64,000 nt of DNA. It comes from Aureimonas psammosilenae (GTDB taxonomy: Bacteria; Pseudomonadota; Alphaproteobacteria; Rhizobiales; Rhizobiaceae). The stretch lies in assembly GCF_009176975.1 (NCBI RefSeq), contig NZ_WEZG01000005.1, forward strand, positions 62,001 through 126,000, read 5' to 3'. Under the pieces are notes generated by a model. The model had not been told where the DNA came from and did no database searches. It saw only the letters and a program-made list of their open reading frames with translations. The position numbers and the translations under genes are program-made. Of the stretch, positions 16,165-26,968 are shown piece after piece; position 1 is the first letter of the stretch; each line of letters begins with the position of its first letter.

Positions 16165-19080
16165 ATGCAGAAAGGCGATCACCTCTTCCTCGTCGATGGC
16201 TCGGCCTATATCTTCCGCGCCTATCACGCCCTGCCGCCATTGACGCGAAAGTCCGACGGAATGCCGGTCGGCGCCGTGTCGGGCTTCTGCAACATGCTGT
16301 GGAAGCTGATCGAGGAATCGCGCGACACGGCGCTGAACAAGACGCCAACCCATTTCGCGGTGATCTTCGACCATTCTTCGACCACGTTCCGCAACGAGCT
16401 TTACGAGCACTACAAGGCCAACCGCGCCGAGCCGCCGGAAGACCTGCGCCCGCAATTCGCCCTGATCCGCGAAGCGGTGCGGGCCTTCGACATCCCCTGC
16501 ATCGAGCAACAGGGCTTCGAGGCGGACGACCTCATCGCCACCTATACGCGTTTGGCTGTCGAGGCTGGCGGCGACGTCACCATCGTGTCCTCCGACAAGG
16601 ACCTGATGCAGCTCGTCGGCCCCTGCGTCATCCTCTACGACCAGATGAAGGACAAGCGTCTGGGTCCCGAGGACGTGAAAGAGAAGTTCGGCGTTTATCC
16701 GGAGAAGATGATCGATCTTCAGTCGCTGGTCGGCGACACCTCGGACAACGTTCCGGGCGTTCCGGGCATTGGCCCGAAGACGGCGGCAGAACTTCTCGAT
16801 ACCTTCGGCACGCTGGAAGCGCTTCTGGAGCGCGCGGGCGAGATCAAACAGGCCAAGCGCCGCGAGAACCTTCTCCTTCACGCCGATCAGGCGCGGCTGT
16901 CGAAGCGCCTCGTGACGCTGGAACAGCACATGCCGCTCGACGCGCCGCTGGAGGACCTGCGCCTCCACGAGCCGGACGGCGAGAAGCTGATCGCCTACCT
17001 GAAGGCGATGGAGTTCACCACGCTGACGCGGCGCGTCGCCGCCGCGCTCGGGACCGATGCGGCCGCCGTTTCGGCGGCAAAGGTCGAGGTGGACGGGGAG
17101 CCACGCGGGCCCGATCTCGATCCGAACGCGGATGCACCCGCTTCCGGCACCGGCCTAGCGCTGACGCCCGCCGATCTCGCGAGCAAACGCCGGGATGCTG
17201 CGGCGGGAACCGCGATCGATCGCTCCGCCTATGTCACCATCCGCGATGCCGAGACGCTTCAGAACTGGATGGATAAGGCGCGCGAGAACGGTTTCCTCGC
17301 CTTCGACACCGAGACCGACTCGCTCGACGCCACCAAGGCGAACCTCGTCGGCGTGTCCTTCGCACTCGCTCCCGGCGAGGCGGCTTATCTGCCGCTCGCC
17401 CACGTGGCGGAAGGGGCGGGGGACCTCCTGTCGGGCGACGAGGAGAAGAACAAGCTCGGGCCCCAGGTGCCCGTCACCGACGCCATCGCCATCCTGAAGC
17501 CGGTTCTGGAAGATCCCGCGATCCTGAAGATCGCTCAGAACATGAAGTTCGACTGGCTGGTGATGCGCCGCGAGGGCGTCACCGTCGCGCCCTTCGACGA
17601 CACGCTCCTGATCTCCTACGTGCTCGACGCGTCCGCTTCGCTGGAAGGCCACGGCATGGACGAATTGTCGGAGCGTTTTCTCGCCCACAAGCCGATCACC
17701 TACAAGGAGCTTTGCGGCTCGGGCAAGAACGCCAAGCCCATCGCCGCCTGTCCGATCGACAAGGTGACGGAATATGCCGCCGAGGATGCCGACGTCACCT
17801 TGCGGCTTTGGCGGGTGCTGAAGCCCCGTCTCGTCGCCGAAGGGCTGACCGCCGTCTACGAGCGGCTGGAGCGCCCGCTGGTGCCGGTGCTGGCGCGCAT
17901 GGAAGAGCGCGGCATCAAGGTCGACCGCGAGATCCTGTCGCGCTTGTCAGGGCGCTTCGCGCAGAAGACGGCCGGTTTGGAAGCCGAGATCTCCGAGATG
18001 GCCGGCGAGACCTTCAATCCAGGGTCCCCGAAGCAGCTCGGCGACATCCTGTTCGGCAAGCTGGGGCTCCCCGGCGGCAAGAAGACCCGCACCGGCCAAT
18101 GGTCGACGGATGCGCGCACGCTGGAGGATCTCGCCGCCGAGGGCCATCCGCTGCCGCGCCGCATCGTGGACTGGCGCCAGCTCACCAAGCTGAAGGGCAC
18201 CTATACCGACGCCCTGCCGGCCTATCTCGACGGGGCGGGGCGCATCCACACGTCCTATTCCATGGCCGCGACCACCACCGGCCGCCTGTCCTCGTCCGAG
18301 CCGAACCTTCAGAACATCCCGGTCCGCACGGAAGAAGGAAGGGCCATCCGCACCGCCTTCGTGGCGCCGGACGGGCACAAGCTGATCTCGGCCGACTACA
18401 GCCAGATCGAGTTGAGGCTTCTCGCCCACATGGCGGAAATTCCGCAACTCATCCAAGCCTTCCAGGAAGGCATCGACATCCATGTGATGGCGGCGTCCGA
18501 AATGTTCGGCGTGCCGCGCGAGAACATGGACCCGGCCATGCGACGTCGGGCGAAGACGATCAATTTCGGCATCATCTACGGCATCTCGGCCTTCGGCCTC
18601 GCCAATCAGCTCGGCATCGGGCGGGAAGAAGCCGGGCTCTACATCAAGAAATATTTCGAGCGCTTCCCCGGCATCCGCGACTACATGGACGGCACCAAGG
18701 ATTTCGCCAAGCGCCACGGCTATGTCGAAACGCTGTTCGGGCGGCGCGCGCATTATCCCGACATCAAGCATTCCAACCCGTCGGTGCGCGCCTTCAACGA
18801 GCGCGCTGCGATGAACGCGCCGATCCAGGGCACGGCCGCCGACATCATCCGCCGCGCCATGATCCGCATGGAGGACGCGCTGGCGGCAAGGAAGCTTTCC
18901 GCCCGGATGCTGCTTCAGGTTCACGACGAACTCGTCTTCGAGGTGCCGGACGAGGAGGTCGAGGCGACCATTCCGGTGATCCGCGACGTCATGGAAGGCG
19001 CGGCTGACCCGGTGGTCGCGCTCGCCGTGCCGCTCGTGGTGGAAGCGCGAGGCGCCGGCAACTGGGAAGAAGCCCACTGA
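16165..19080 (+). CDS. polA: DNA polymerase I
   Basis: The 971-residue protein has all three PolA domains. The 5'-3' exonuclease domain starts LFLVDGSAYIFRAYHALPP and includes GFEADDLIATYTR and VPGVPGIGPKTAAELL. The 3'-5' proofreading domain keeps its acidic pair in FLAFDTETDSL, so proofreading is probably intact. The polymerase domain has motif A (SADYSQIELRLLAH), motif B (RRRAKTINFGIIYGIS) and motif C (LQVHDELVFE). PolA removes RNA primers and fills repair gaps. The ATG at 16165 gives a normal N-terminus. It appears monocistronic. Confidence 0.98.
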   Translation: MQKGDHLFLVDGSAYIFRAYHALPPLTRKSDGMPVGAVSGFCNMLWKLIEESRDTALNKTPTHFAVIFDHSSTTFRNELYEHYKANRAEPPEDLRPQFALIREAVRAFDIPCIEQQGFEADDLIATYTRLAVEAGGDVTIVSSDKDLMQLVGPCVILYDQMKDKRLGPEDVKEKFGVYPEKMIDLQSLVGDTSDNVPGVPGIGPKTAAELLDTFGTLEALLERAGEIKQAKRRENLLLHADQARLSKRLVTLEQHMPLDAPLEDLRLHEPDGEKLIAYLKAMEFTTLTRRVAAALGTDAAAVSAAKVEVDGEPRGPDLDPNADAPASGTGLALTPADLASKRRDAAAGTAIDRSAYVTIRDAETLQNWMDKARENGFLAFDTETDSLDATKANLVGVSFALAPGEAAYLPLAHVAEGAGDLLSGDEEKNKLGPQVPVTDAIAILKPVLEDPAILKIAQNMKFDWLVMRREGVTVAPFDDTLLISYVLDASASLEGHGMDELSERFLAHKPITYKELCGSGKNAKPIAACPIDKVTEYAAEDADVTLRLWRVLKPRLVAEGLTAVYERLERPLVPVLARMEERGIKVDREILSRLSGRFAQKTAGLEAEISEMAGETFNPGSPKQLGDILFGKLGLPGGKKTRTGQWSTDARTLEDLAAEGHPLPRRIVDWRQLTKLKGTYTDALPAYLDGAGRIHTSYSMAATTTGRLSSSEPNLQNIPVRTEEGRAIRTAFVAPDGHKLISADYSQIELRLLAHMAEIPQLIQAFQEGIDIHVMAASEMFGVPRENMDPAMRRRAKTINFGIIYGISAFGLANQLGIGREEAGLYIKKYFERFPGIRDYMDGTKDFAKRHGYVETLFGRRAHYPDIKHSNPSVRAFNERAAMNAPIQGTAADIIRRAMIRMEDALAARKLSARMLLQVHDELVFEVPDEEVEATIPVIRDVMEGAADPVVALAVPLVVEARGAGNWEEAH

Positions 19081-19243
19081 GCGCGCTTGTCCCGTTCCCG
19101 TGCGGCCATTCGTCGCCAAAGCGTCGACAGGAAGCGGAAAGGCGCTTTATCGGCCTAACGGGGGTCGCAGGCGGCTGCCGTTCGCAATCTTTTCCAGCTA
19201 AGTACCCTGTCGGGGCACATCAGAAGGCCGCGCGAACCACGGC

Positions 19244-20593
19244 ATGACGTCTGAACTTTCGGAAACCGATGAGCCCGCTTCGGCCGGCATGCCCGATGGC
19301 ATCAGCGCGGCCGCGTTGGCCAAGGTGCCGCTCGCGCTCGTCCTCACCAATCCGCACCTGAAGGACAACCCGATCGTTTATGTGAACGACGCGTTCGGGC
19401 GCATCACGGGTTATGCGCCGGCCGCCGCGATCGGGCGCAACTGCCGCTTCCTCCAGGGACCGGAAACCGACCCCACCGCCCATATCCGCATTCGCGAGGC
19501 GCTGGTCGCCCAGCGCGACATCTCGCTCGACATCGTGAACTACCGCGCCGACGGCACGAAGTTCATGAACCGGCTGATGATCACGCCGCTCTACGACAGC
19601 GAGAACCGGCTGCAATGCTTTCTTGGCGTGCAGCGCGACATGAGCGAGGGGCCGCACGACGCGATCACCGCGCGCGACGGCGGTCCGGCGACCTTGTCGA
19701 TCGACACGCTGCTCGGCGAGATCCAACACCGCGTGAAGAACCATCTCGCGATGATCATCGGCATGATCCGCATGCAGGCCCGCGTGAAAACGAGCGAGGA
19801 AAGCTTCCACGCGCTCGCCCGCCGCATCGAGAGCCTGCAGCTTCTCTACCAGGAGATGACGGAAGCCGGCGTCGCCCATACGCGCTCGGAGCGCGTGCCG
19901 CTCGGCGCCTATGTCAGCCGCATCGCCGCCACCATCGGCCATCTCGACGGACGCCGTTCGGTGCGGATCAACGTGGATTGCGACGCGGTGGATATCGATG
20001 TCGACCGCGCCGCCCGGATCGGTCTCCTGTTCTCCGAACTCCTCACCAATGCCCTGAAGCACGCCTTCGACGGGCGGGACGAGGGGCTGGTGGAAGCGCG
20101 CCTGAAGATGCTCTCCTCCGGCGTCGTGCGCCTCACCGTCACCGATGACGGCGTCGGGCTGAAGCCGGGGTCGCGCTGGCCTTACGGTGGAGCCGCGAAG
20201 GACGAGGCGATCGGAAGCGTCGCCACGCGCGAGATCGAGGACGGGGCCGCGCAAACGCTCGACGCCGAGCCGAAGAACGAGCCGAACATGGCGCGCCAGA
20301 TCGCCGCCGCGATCTCGGAAGGCACGGACGGCCGGCTGCACGGGCGCGAAGCGGGCCAGCCCGCCGACCCCGAGCCCAACGCGGTGACGAGCCAGATGGA
20401 CGGGCGCGATATCGACTTCCCCGAAGCGCCGGCCGTGGACGATCCCAACATCACCGCGCCCGGCAAGGGCCTCGGCGGCAAGATCGTGCTCAGCCTCGTG
20501 CGCGGGCTCGACGCGCGGCTCGACGTCAATTCCGATACGGTCGGAACCACGGTGACGGTGGATATTCCGCGCAGCGAACGGCATCCGGCATGA
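19244..20593 (+). CDS. LOV-domain blue-light sensor histidine kinase (HisKA_2 type) with an ATP-lid insertion
   Basis: The 449-residue protein has a LOV domain at about residues 25-135, with the flavin-binding motif GRNCRFLQG and photoactive Cys67. A HisKA_2 dimerisation domain follows, with phospho-acceptor His162 in [12 protein letters not shown], and then an ATPase domain with N-box [12 protein letters not shown] (264-275) and G1 box DDGVGL (301-306). About 100 residues of low-complexity, charged and proline-rich sequence separate the G1 box from the second glycine box [13 protein letters not shown] (408-420); most relatives have only a short lid there. No response regulator is adjacent. 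The final ATGA overlaps the pyrF start by four bases. Confidence 0.9.
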   Translation: MTSELSETDEPASAGMPDGISAAALAKVPLALVLTNPHLKDNPIVYVNDAFGRITGYAPAAAIGRNCRFLQGPETDPTAHIRIREALVAQRDISLDIVNYRADGTKFMNRLMITPLYDSENRLQCFLGVQRDMSEGPHDAITARDGGPATLSIDTLLGEIQHRVKNHLAMIIGMIRMQARVKTSEESFHALARRIESLQLLYQEMTEAGVAHTRSERVPLGAYVSRIAATIGHLDGRRSVRINVDCDAVDIDVDRAARIGLLFSELLTNALKHAFDGRDEGLVEARLKMLSSGVVRLTVTDDGVGLKPGSRWPYGGAAKDEAIGSVATREIEDGAAQTLDAEPKNEPNMARQIAAAISEGTDGRLHGREAGQPADPEPNAVTSQMDGRDIDFPEAPAVDDPNITAPGKGLGGKIVLSLVRGLDARLDVNSDTVGTTVTVDIPRSERHPA

Positions 20594-21297
20594 GCGAAAG
20601 ATCCTTGAACGCCGATCCGCACCTGATCGTGGGCCTCGACGTGTCTTCCCGGCAGGAGGCCGAGGCCATCGTCGCGGAACTCGGCGATGCGGTTTCCTTC
20701 TACAAGATCGGCTACCAGCTCGGTTTTGCCGGCGGGCTGCCGCTCGTCAGCGAACTCGCCCGCGCCGGCAAGTCGGTGTTTCTGGACTTGAAGCTTCACG
20801 ACATCGCCAACACGGTGGAAAAGGGTGTGGAGAGCGTTTTGCGGCTCGGCGCGACGATGACCACCGTTCATGCCTATCCCCAGGTGATGCGCGCCGCTGC
20901 CAAGGCTGCGGAGGGCACCGATCTCACCGTTCTCGGCGTCACCGTCCTCACCTCCCTCGACGCGGGCGATCTCGCCGACGCCGGTTATGCGACGACCGAC
21001 GTCGCCGCCCTCGTCGAGCGGCGCGCCCTCCAGGCTCGCGAATGCGGCCTTCGCGGGCTCGTTTCCTCCGCAGCCGAAGCCGCCCACCTGCGCGGGCTCG
21101 TCGGCCCGGGCATGGCGATCGTGACGCCCGGCATCCGCCCGCAAGGCTCGGCGGCGGGCGACCAGAAGCGCGTCGTGACGCCGGCCGACGCACTGCGAAG
21201 CGGGGCCTCGCATCTCGTGGTCGCGCGCCCCATCATCGCGGCTCCCGACCGTCTCGCCGCGGCGAGGGCGATCGTTGCCGAGATGGCAACGGCCTGA
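20590..21297 (+). CDS. pyrF: Orotidine 5'-phosphate decarboxylase
   Basis: The 235-residue protein has the normal length for a bacterial short-form PyrF. The catalytic D-x-K-x-x-D array is seen in [12 protein letters not shown] (Asp66, Lys68, Asp71). The phosphate-binding end contains [20 protein letters not shown]. It converts OMP to UMP in pyrimidine synthesis. It overlaps the preceding LOV kinase by ATGA, so the two are likely co-translated, although no functional link is known. Confidence 0.97.
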   Translation: MSERSLNADPHLIVGLDVSSRQEAEAIVAELGDAVSFYKIGYQLGFAGGLPLVSELARAGKSVFLDLKLHDIANTVEKGVESVLRLGATMTTVHAYPQVMRAAAKAAEGTDLTVLGVTVLTSLDAGDLADAGYATTDVAALVERRALQARECGLRGLVSSAAEAAHLRGLVGPGMAIVTPGIRPQGSAAGDQKRVVTPADALRSGASHLVVARPIIAAPDRLAAARAIVAEMATA

Positions 21298-21580
21298 CGC
21301 AATCTTTCTCAGGCATCGTTCTGACGACCGGGGAGAAGCTGGCGCGAAGGCCTAAGGCACTTCGCGCGAGAGATTTGCCGGTAACCCGGCCTTCATCGCG
21401 CTGAATGATACTTGGCCGGGAGACGAGAATAGGCCGCAGTTCCGTTACAGGAATTCCTGCCTATTTTTATCGGATCGGAGAGTAGACGCGCTTCTATGCC
21501 TATTGGTCGCACGACCGCAACTGTTCGTTTGTGCGTTGCAATAGTCGATGGTAACGTTAGCAAACCAAAAGCCGGAGCGG

Positions 21581-23038
21581 ATGTTGTACCACTTCTACGA
21601 ATGGAACCACGCAGCGCTCGCTCCGCTTCGCGCCGTAGCCGACGCGACGAAGCTGTTCTACACCAATCCGCTGAACCCTTTCGCTCACACCCAGGCCGGA
21701 CGAACGCTCGCGGCCATGGCCGAACTCTTCGAGCGCACCACCCGCGTCTACGGTAAACCCGAATTCGGGCTGCACGAGACCTTGGTCGGGGGCATGCGGG
21801 CGCCGGTCGCGGAAAAGGTGGTCTGGGAAAAGACCTTCTGCCGTCTCCTCCATTTCGAGCGCGAGCTGCCTGCCGGGCGCCCGACCGGCCCGCGCTTTCT
21901 GATCGTCGCGCCGATGTCGGGCCATTACGCCACGCTTCTGCGCGGCACGGTGGATGCGCTCCTTCCTTATGCCGACGTTTATATCACGGACTGGGTGGAT
22001 GCCCGTCTCGTGCCGGTTTCGGCCGGGCGTTTCGGCCTTGAGGACTATGTCGACTACGTGATCGAGATGCTGCGGCATCTCGGCCCCGACACCCATGTCA
22101 TCGGCGTCTGTCAGCCGGCCGTGCCGGTGCTAATCGCGACCTCGGTGATGGAAGCGGAGGAGGACCCGGCTTCGCCCGCCTCCATGACGCTGATGGGCGG
22201 GCCGATCGATACCCGCATCAACCCGACCGGCGTCAACAAGCTCGCCAAGGAGCACGGCATCGACTGGTTCCGCGAGAACGTCGTGATGGCCGTGCCCTTT
22301 CCCCATGCGGGCTTCGGGCGCCTCGTTTATCCGGGCTTCCTGCAGTTGTCGGGCTTCATGTCGATGAACCTCGACCGCCACCTCATCGCCCACAAGGACT
22401 TCTTCATGCACCTCGTTCAGAACGACGGGGACAGCGCCGCCAAGCACCGCCAGTTCTACGACGAATACAACGCGGTGATGGACCTGACCGCCGAGTTCTA
22501 TTTGGAAACGGTGGAGAAGGTCTTCATGACGCATGCGCTGCCGAGAGGCGAGATGACCCATCGCGGCAATCCGGTCGATCCGTCCAAGATCCGCCGCGCC
22601 GCGCTTCTGACGGTGGAAGGCGAGAACGACGACATTTCCGGTCTCGGTCAGACCGAGGCCGCGCAAACGCTCTGCTCTTCGCTTCCCGACGACAAGCGCG
22701 TCCACTACGTCCAGCCGAAGGTCGGCCATTACGGCGTCTTCAACGGCTCGCGCTTCCGTGCCGAGATCGCGCCGCGCATCGTGGACTTCGCGCTGACGCA
22801 TGGCGCGGCCGGGATCGCCGCGCGGGCGGCGCGCGAGGAGGAAAAGGCGAAGGACGAGCCGGGCCGTGGCGAAGTCGTCGCGCTGGAGTTCCCAAGCGAA
22901 CAGGCACCGGAACCGGTGGCGGAGATGGATCGTCCGGCTCTCGACGCCAGCACGGCCATTGCCGCGCTGACGGCAGGCAACGAGGTTTCGCCGACACTGC
23001 TGGAGCGCCTGAAGCCCAAATCCAAGCGCAAAGCCTGA
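21581..23038 (+). CDS. phaZ: Intracellular polyhydroxyalkanoate depolymerase PhaZ
   Basis: The 485-residue protein opens MLYHFYEWNHAALAPLRAVA and has the alpha/beta-hydrolase nucleophile loop GVCQPAVPVL with Cys177 in place of serine, as in Ralstonia-type intracellular PHB depolymerases. Other family segments are FLIVAPMSGHYATLLRGTV, DVYITDWVDARLVP and a His-containing end, PKVGHYGVFNGSRFR. It degrades stored polyhydroxybutyrate granules. The ATG at 21581 has GGAG upstream and fits relatives better than 21548. The last 80 residues are a charged, less conserved tail. Confidence 0.95.
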   Translation: MLYHFYEWNHAALAPLRAVADATKLFYTNPLNPFAHTQAGRTLAAMAELFERTTRVYGKPEFGLHETLVGGMRAPVAEKVVWEKTFCRLLHFERELPAGRPTGPRFLIVAPMSGHYATLLRGTVDALLPYADVYITDWVDARLVPVSAGRFGLEDYVDYVIEMLRHLGPDTHVIGVCQPAVPVLIATSVMEAEEDPASPASMTLMGGPIDTRINPTGVNKLAKEHGIDWFRENVVMAVPFPHAGFGRLVYPGFLQLSGFMSMNLDRHLIAHKDFFMHLVQNDGDSAAKHRQFYDEYNAVMDLTAEFYLETVEKVFMTHALPRGEMTHRGNPVDPSKIRRAALLTVEGENDDISGLGQTEAAQTLCSSLPDDKRVHYVQPKVGHYGVFNGSRFRAEIAPRIVDFALTHGAAGIAARAAREEEKAKDEPGRGEVVALEFPSEQAPEPVAEMDRPALDASTAIAALTAGNEVSPTLLERLKPKSKRKA

Positions 23039-23054
23039 GAAGGTAAATTCCACT

Positions 23055-23077
23055 CGCCGTCATTGAAGCGGCGTTTT
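23055..23077 (+). terminator. Weak intrinsic terminator after phaZ
   Basis: A five-base stem CGCCG (23055-23059) pairs with CGGCG (23069-23073) across a nine-base loop and is followed by TTTT (23074-23077). It starts 16 bases after the phaZ stop. The short stem makes it only a fair candidate. Confidence 0.45.
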
Positions 23078-23140
23078 CGCGCTCCCATCTCGAAAGTGAC
23101 GCGACGCCGGTCGCCTCGCTTTTGAAAGGAAAGCGCTTCG

Positions 23141-23569
23141 ATGACATCGCACGCTCTGATCCGTCCCGCCTGGACGCCAGCCACCATCGCCCTCATGGTC
23201 GGCGGCTTCATGCTCTACTGGCCGCTCGGCCTCGCCGTTCTCGCCTATATCCTTTGGGGCGAACGGTTGGAGGTTTTCCGCTCCGACGTGAACCGTTCCA
23301 CCGATCGCGTCTTCAGCGCGTTTCGCCGTTCCGGCTTCGGTCGCGGCACGCCCTTCACCATGGACCGCACCGGCAACGTCGCCTTCAACGACTGGCGCGA
23401 GGCCGAGCTTCGCCGCTTGGACGAAGAGCGCCGTCGCCTCGACAGCGCCCGCGCCGACTTCGAGGCCTATGCCCGCGAGTTGCGGCGGGCCAAGGATCAG
23501 GAAGAGTTCGAGCGCTTCATGTCGAGCCGTCGCAAGCCCGCCGATCAGGGTCCGATCGTCGAAGGCTGA
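23141..23569 (+). CDS. DUF2852 family membrane-anchored protein
   Basis: The 142-residue protein has one hydrophobic N-terminal segment (about 13-40, TIALMVGGFMLYWPLGLAVL), then FNDWREAELRRLDEERRRLD and a long charged helix running to FERFMSSRR. This arrangement, an N-terminal membrane anchor followed by a cytoplasmic coiled coil, matches the DUF2852 family, common in Hyphomicrobiales. Function is unknown. A strong terminator follows, so transcription probably ends here. Confidence 0.85.
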   Translation: MTSHALIRPAWTPATIALMVGGFMLYWPLGLAVLAYILWGERLEVFRSDVNRSTDRVFSAFRRSGFGRGTPFTMDRTGNVAFNDWREAELRRLDEERRRLDSARADFEAYARELRRAKDQEEFERFMSSRRKPADQGPIVEG

Positions 23570-23591
23570 ACCCAAGCTTGAGGTCTTGAAC

Positions 23592-23626
23592 GGCGACGGT
23601 CGCGATCATCGCGGCCGTCGCCTTTT
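23592..23626 (+). terminator. Intrinsic terminator after the DUF2852 gene
   Basis: GGCGACGG (23592-23599) pairs with CCGTCGCC (23615-23622), with an inner CGCG/CGCG stem in the loop, and TTTT follows at 23623-23626. It lies 23 bases after the stop codon. Confidence 0.75.
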
Positions 23627-23661
23627 CGTGTCGGATATGGTTCGCTGGCGATCATGCGGTT

Positions 23662-24423
23662 TTGTTCGAATCATCCGTGCCTTTGACCAAGCTTCTGCGC
23701 GCCTCGACGCGCGCGACGCCTCTGCCGGACGCGGTCGAGATCGCGGGACGCTCCGTGGCCCTCAGCGTTCGGCGCCACCCCCGCGCGCGCCGCCTGACAT
23801 TGCGGTTGCAAGGCGAGGGGCTGTCGGTGACGGCGCCGATGCGGGTGCCCAACCGCGCCATTCTGGAATTCGTGGAGCGCCACCACGATTGGGCGAAAAC
23901 GCGGCTCGAAGCGAAAGCGCCGGGCATTCGCGTCGGGGATGGTGCGGTTCTGCCGTTTCGCGGCGGCGAACTTCACCTTCGGTACGATCCGGCACGCCGC
24001 ACGTCCGCCTTCGAACACCGCGACGGCAGGCTGCATCTTCTGGTCGGCGGAGAGCCGGAGCACTTCGCCCGCCGGGCCGTCGACGCCGTGAAGAAGGCGG
24101 CGCGGGCCGACCTTCAGGCGGCCGTGGAGCGTCACTCCGCCCATGTCGGTTTGAAGCCGGCCGCCCTGGCGCTGAAGGACACGAAAAGCCGCTGGGGCTC
24201 CTGCACGGTTGCCCGCCGCCTGTCCTTCTCCTGGCGGATCGTCATGGCCCCGCCCTTCGTTCTGGATTACCTTGCCGCGCATGAAGTGGCGCATTTTCGC
24301 GAGATGAACCACGGGGCCGGCTTCTGGGCCTTGTGCCGCGAACTTTGCCCCGGCATGGACGAGGGCAGGGCGTGGTTGAAGCAGAACGGCGCTTCGCTTC
24401 ACGCTGTGGATTTCAGCACCTGA
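23662..24423 (+). CDS. SprT/YgjP-like zinc metallopeptidase (M48/DUF45)
   Basis: The 253-residue protein shows the zinc motif [16 protein letters not shown]: His207, Glu208 and His211 of HExxH, and His217 as the third ligand. Upstream is [17 protein letters not shown], the other DUF45/YgjP hallmark, and an N-terminal segment with [13 protein letters not shown]. These proteins are cytoplasmic and mostly uncharacterised. The start is uncertain: TTG at 23662 or GTG at 23677 both give plausible N-termini, and neither has a good ribosome-binding site. Confidence 0.85.
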   Translation: MFESSVPLTKLLRASTRATPLPDAVEIAGRSVALSVRRHPRARRLTLRLQGEGLSVTAPMRVPNRAILEFVERHHDWAKTRLEAKAPGIRVGDGAVLPFRGGELHLRYDPARRTSAFEHRDGRLHLLVGGEPEHFARRAVDAVKKAARADLQAAVERHSAHVGLKPAALALKDTKSRWGSCTVARRLSFSWRIVMAPPFVLDYLAAHEVAHFREMNHGAGFWALCRELCPGMDEGRAWLKQNGASLHAVDFST

Positions 24424-24488
24424 CGCACCGGGCTTGCGGGCCGGGCCGCCCGGCGCGATAAGCTTAAGAGACCCCAAGCGGAACGACC

Positions 24489-25153
24489 ATGGCGCTCGAG
24501 ATCAAGATCTGCGGCCTGAAGACGGTGGAAGCGATCGACGTTGCGGTCTCGCGCGGCGCGACGCATGTCGGCTTCGTGCATTTCGCCAAGAGCCCGCGCC
24601 ATCTTGCCTTGAACGAGATGGCGGCGCTTCGGCCCTGTATCCGCCCGCCGGTGAAGCTGGCGGTGGTTCTCGTCGATCCGGACGATGCGCTTTTTGCCGA
24701 GATCGTCCAGCGCGTTTCGCCCGACATCCTGCAACTTCACGGCCGCGAAACGCCGGAGCGCGTCGCTGCCGTTCGCGCCATGACGGGCCTTGCCGTCACC
24801 AAGGCGCTGTCGATCGGATCGGGCGCCGATCTCGAAGCCGTCGCGCTTTATCGCGATGTCGCCGATCACCTGCTGCTCGACGCCAAGAAGCCGAAAGGCT
24901 CGGAGCTTCCCGGTGGCAACGGCGTTTCCTTCGACTGGCGGCTTCTCGCCGGGCTGCCGCCGCGAACCCGCTACATGCTGTCCGGCGGCATTTCGCCGGA
25001 CAACGTCGCCGAGGTGATCGCCGAAGTCTCGCCCGCCGGCATCGATCTGTCTTCCGGCGTCGAAAGCGCGCCAGGGGTCAAGGACCCCACCCTCATCCAC
25101 GCCCTGTTCGACGCCCTCCAAGCGTCGGCCGCGCACAGCCAACGGAAAGCATC

Positions 25154-25157
<4 letters not shown>
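24489..25157 (+). CDS. trpF: Phosphoribosylanthranilate isomerase
   Basis: The 222-residue TIM-barrel enzyme opens [17 protein letters not shown], with catalytic Cys8 in KICGLK. Other family segments are [26 protein letters not shown] and [14 protein letters not shown]. It performs the third step of tryptophan synthesis from chorismate. The trpB GTG overlaps its stop as GTGA (25154-25157), so the two are translationally coupled at the head of the trp operon. Confidence 0.97.
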
Positions 25158-26374
<1,217 letters not shown>

Positions 26375-26399
26375 GCCTTGTGGAAGGGAGCGTGCTTGG

Positions 26400-26678
26400 A
26401 TGACTAGGACGGCTCGTTCCATCGATATCTCCGACAGCATCCAGGCCGAACTGGAAAAGCAGGCGTCGCGGGAGCGCGTTTCTCCTTCGGTGATCGTGGA
26501 ACGTGCCCTCGGGGCCTACATCGCTGCCCAAGAGAGAAAATACGCTGCTATCGACGAGGCTTTGGCCGAAGCCGACAAAGGCGTCTTCGTTTCCAGGGAA
26601 GCCGTGGAGCGCTGGATCGACTCCTGGGACACGGACAACGAACTGCCGCCGCCGGAACCGGATGTCTTTTTGAAGTGA
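26400..26678 (+). CDS. Ribbon-helix-helix antitoxin of a ParE-type pair
   Basis: The 92-residue protein has an N-terminal ribbon (TARSIDISDSIQAELEKQA) and helices (VSPSVIVERALGAYIAAQE) of a CopG-type ribbon-helix-helix domain, then an acidic C-terminal part that would bind the toxin. Such antitoxins neutralise the toxin and repress their own operon. The ATG at 26400 lies 25 bases after the trpB stop; a longer frame start at 26334 lies inside trpB. The stop overlaps the toxin start as GTGA (26675-26678). Confidence 0.85.
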   Translation: MTRTARSIDISDSIQAELEKQASRERVSPSVIVERALGAYIAAQERKYAAIDEALAEADKGVFVSREAVERWIDSWDTDNELPPPEPDVFLK

Positions 26679-26968
26679 GGGTTCTCCTTCTTCAAAAGGC
26701 CAATGACGACCTTCGTTGGTTTCGGCGGTATTATCGGGATGTGTTCCCACAAGGCCGCAAAACGGCTGGACGGAGCTATCTCGATGCGCTCGATCGACTG
26801 TCCGAGATGCCTTGGATCGGACGAGTCGTTTCGGGCCGTCCGGTAAGGGAATATCCGGTGTCGCAAACACCCTTTCTTCTCGTCTATCAGGTTGTCGATG
26901 ACCGTATCGAGGTGCTGAGGATCATGGACGGACGAGCAGAGCGCGGCGGGAACTGGATCAGTGAGTGA
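26675..26968 (+). CDS. RelE/ParE superfamily toxin
   Basis: The 97-residue protein starts with GTG overlapping the antitoxin stop. It has the RelE/ParE pattern: an N-terminal helix pair, then GRVVSGRPVREYPVSQTPFLLVYQVVDDRIEVLRIMDGR, with the basic strand and terminal hydrophobic strand of the family. ParE types poison gyrase and RelE types cut mRNA; this one looks more ParE-like, but activity is not decided by sequence. It sits between trpB and trpA, and its end overlaps the next gene by eight bases. Confidence 0.85.
   Translation: MRVLLLQKANDDLRWFRRYYRDVFPQGRKTAGRSYLDALDRLSEMPWIGRVVSGRPVREYPVSQTPFLLVYQVVDDRIEVLRIMDGRAERGGNWISE

Noticed and set aside
21342-21367. Terminator after pyrF
   Set aside because: An eight-base stem with a ten-base loop is present, but no T-run follows.
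24424-24488. trp leader peptide or attenuator before trpF
   Set aside because: The 65-base gap has no Trp-rich open frame and no alternative hairpins with a T-run.
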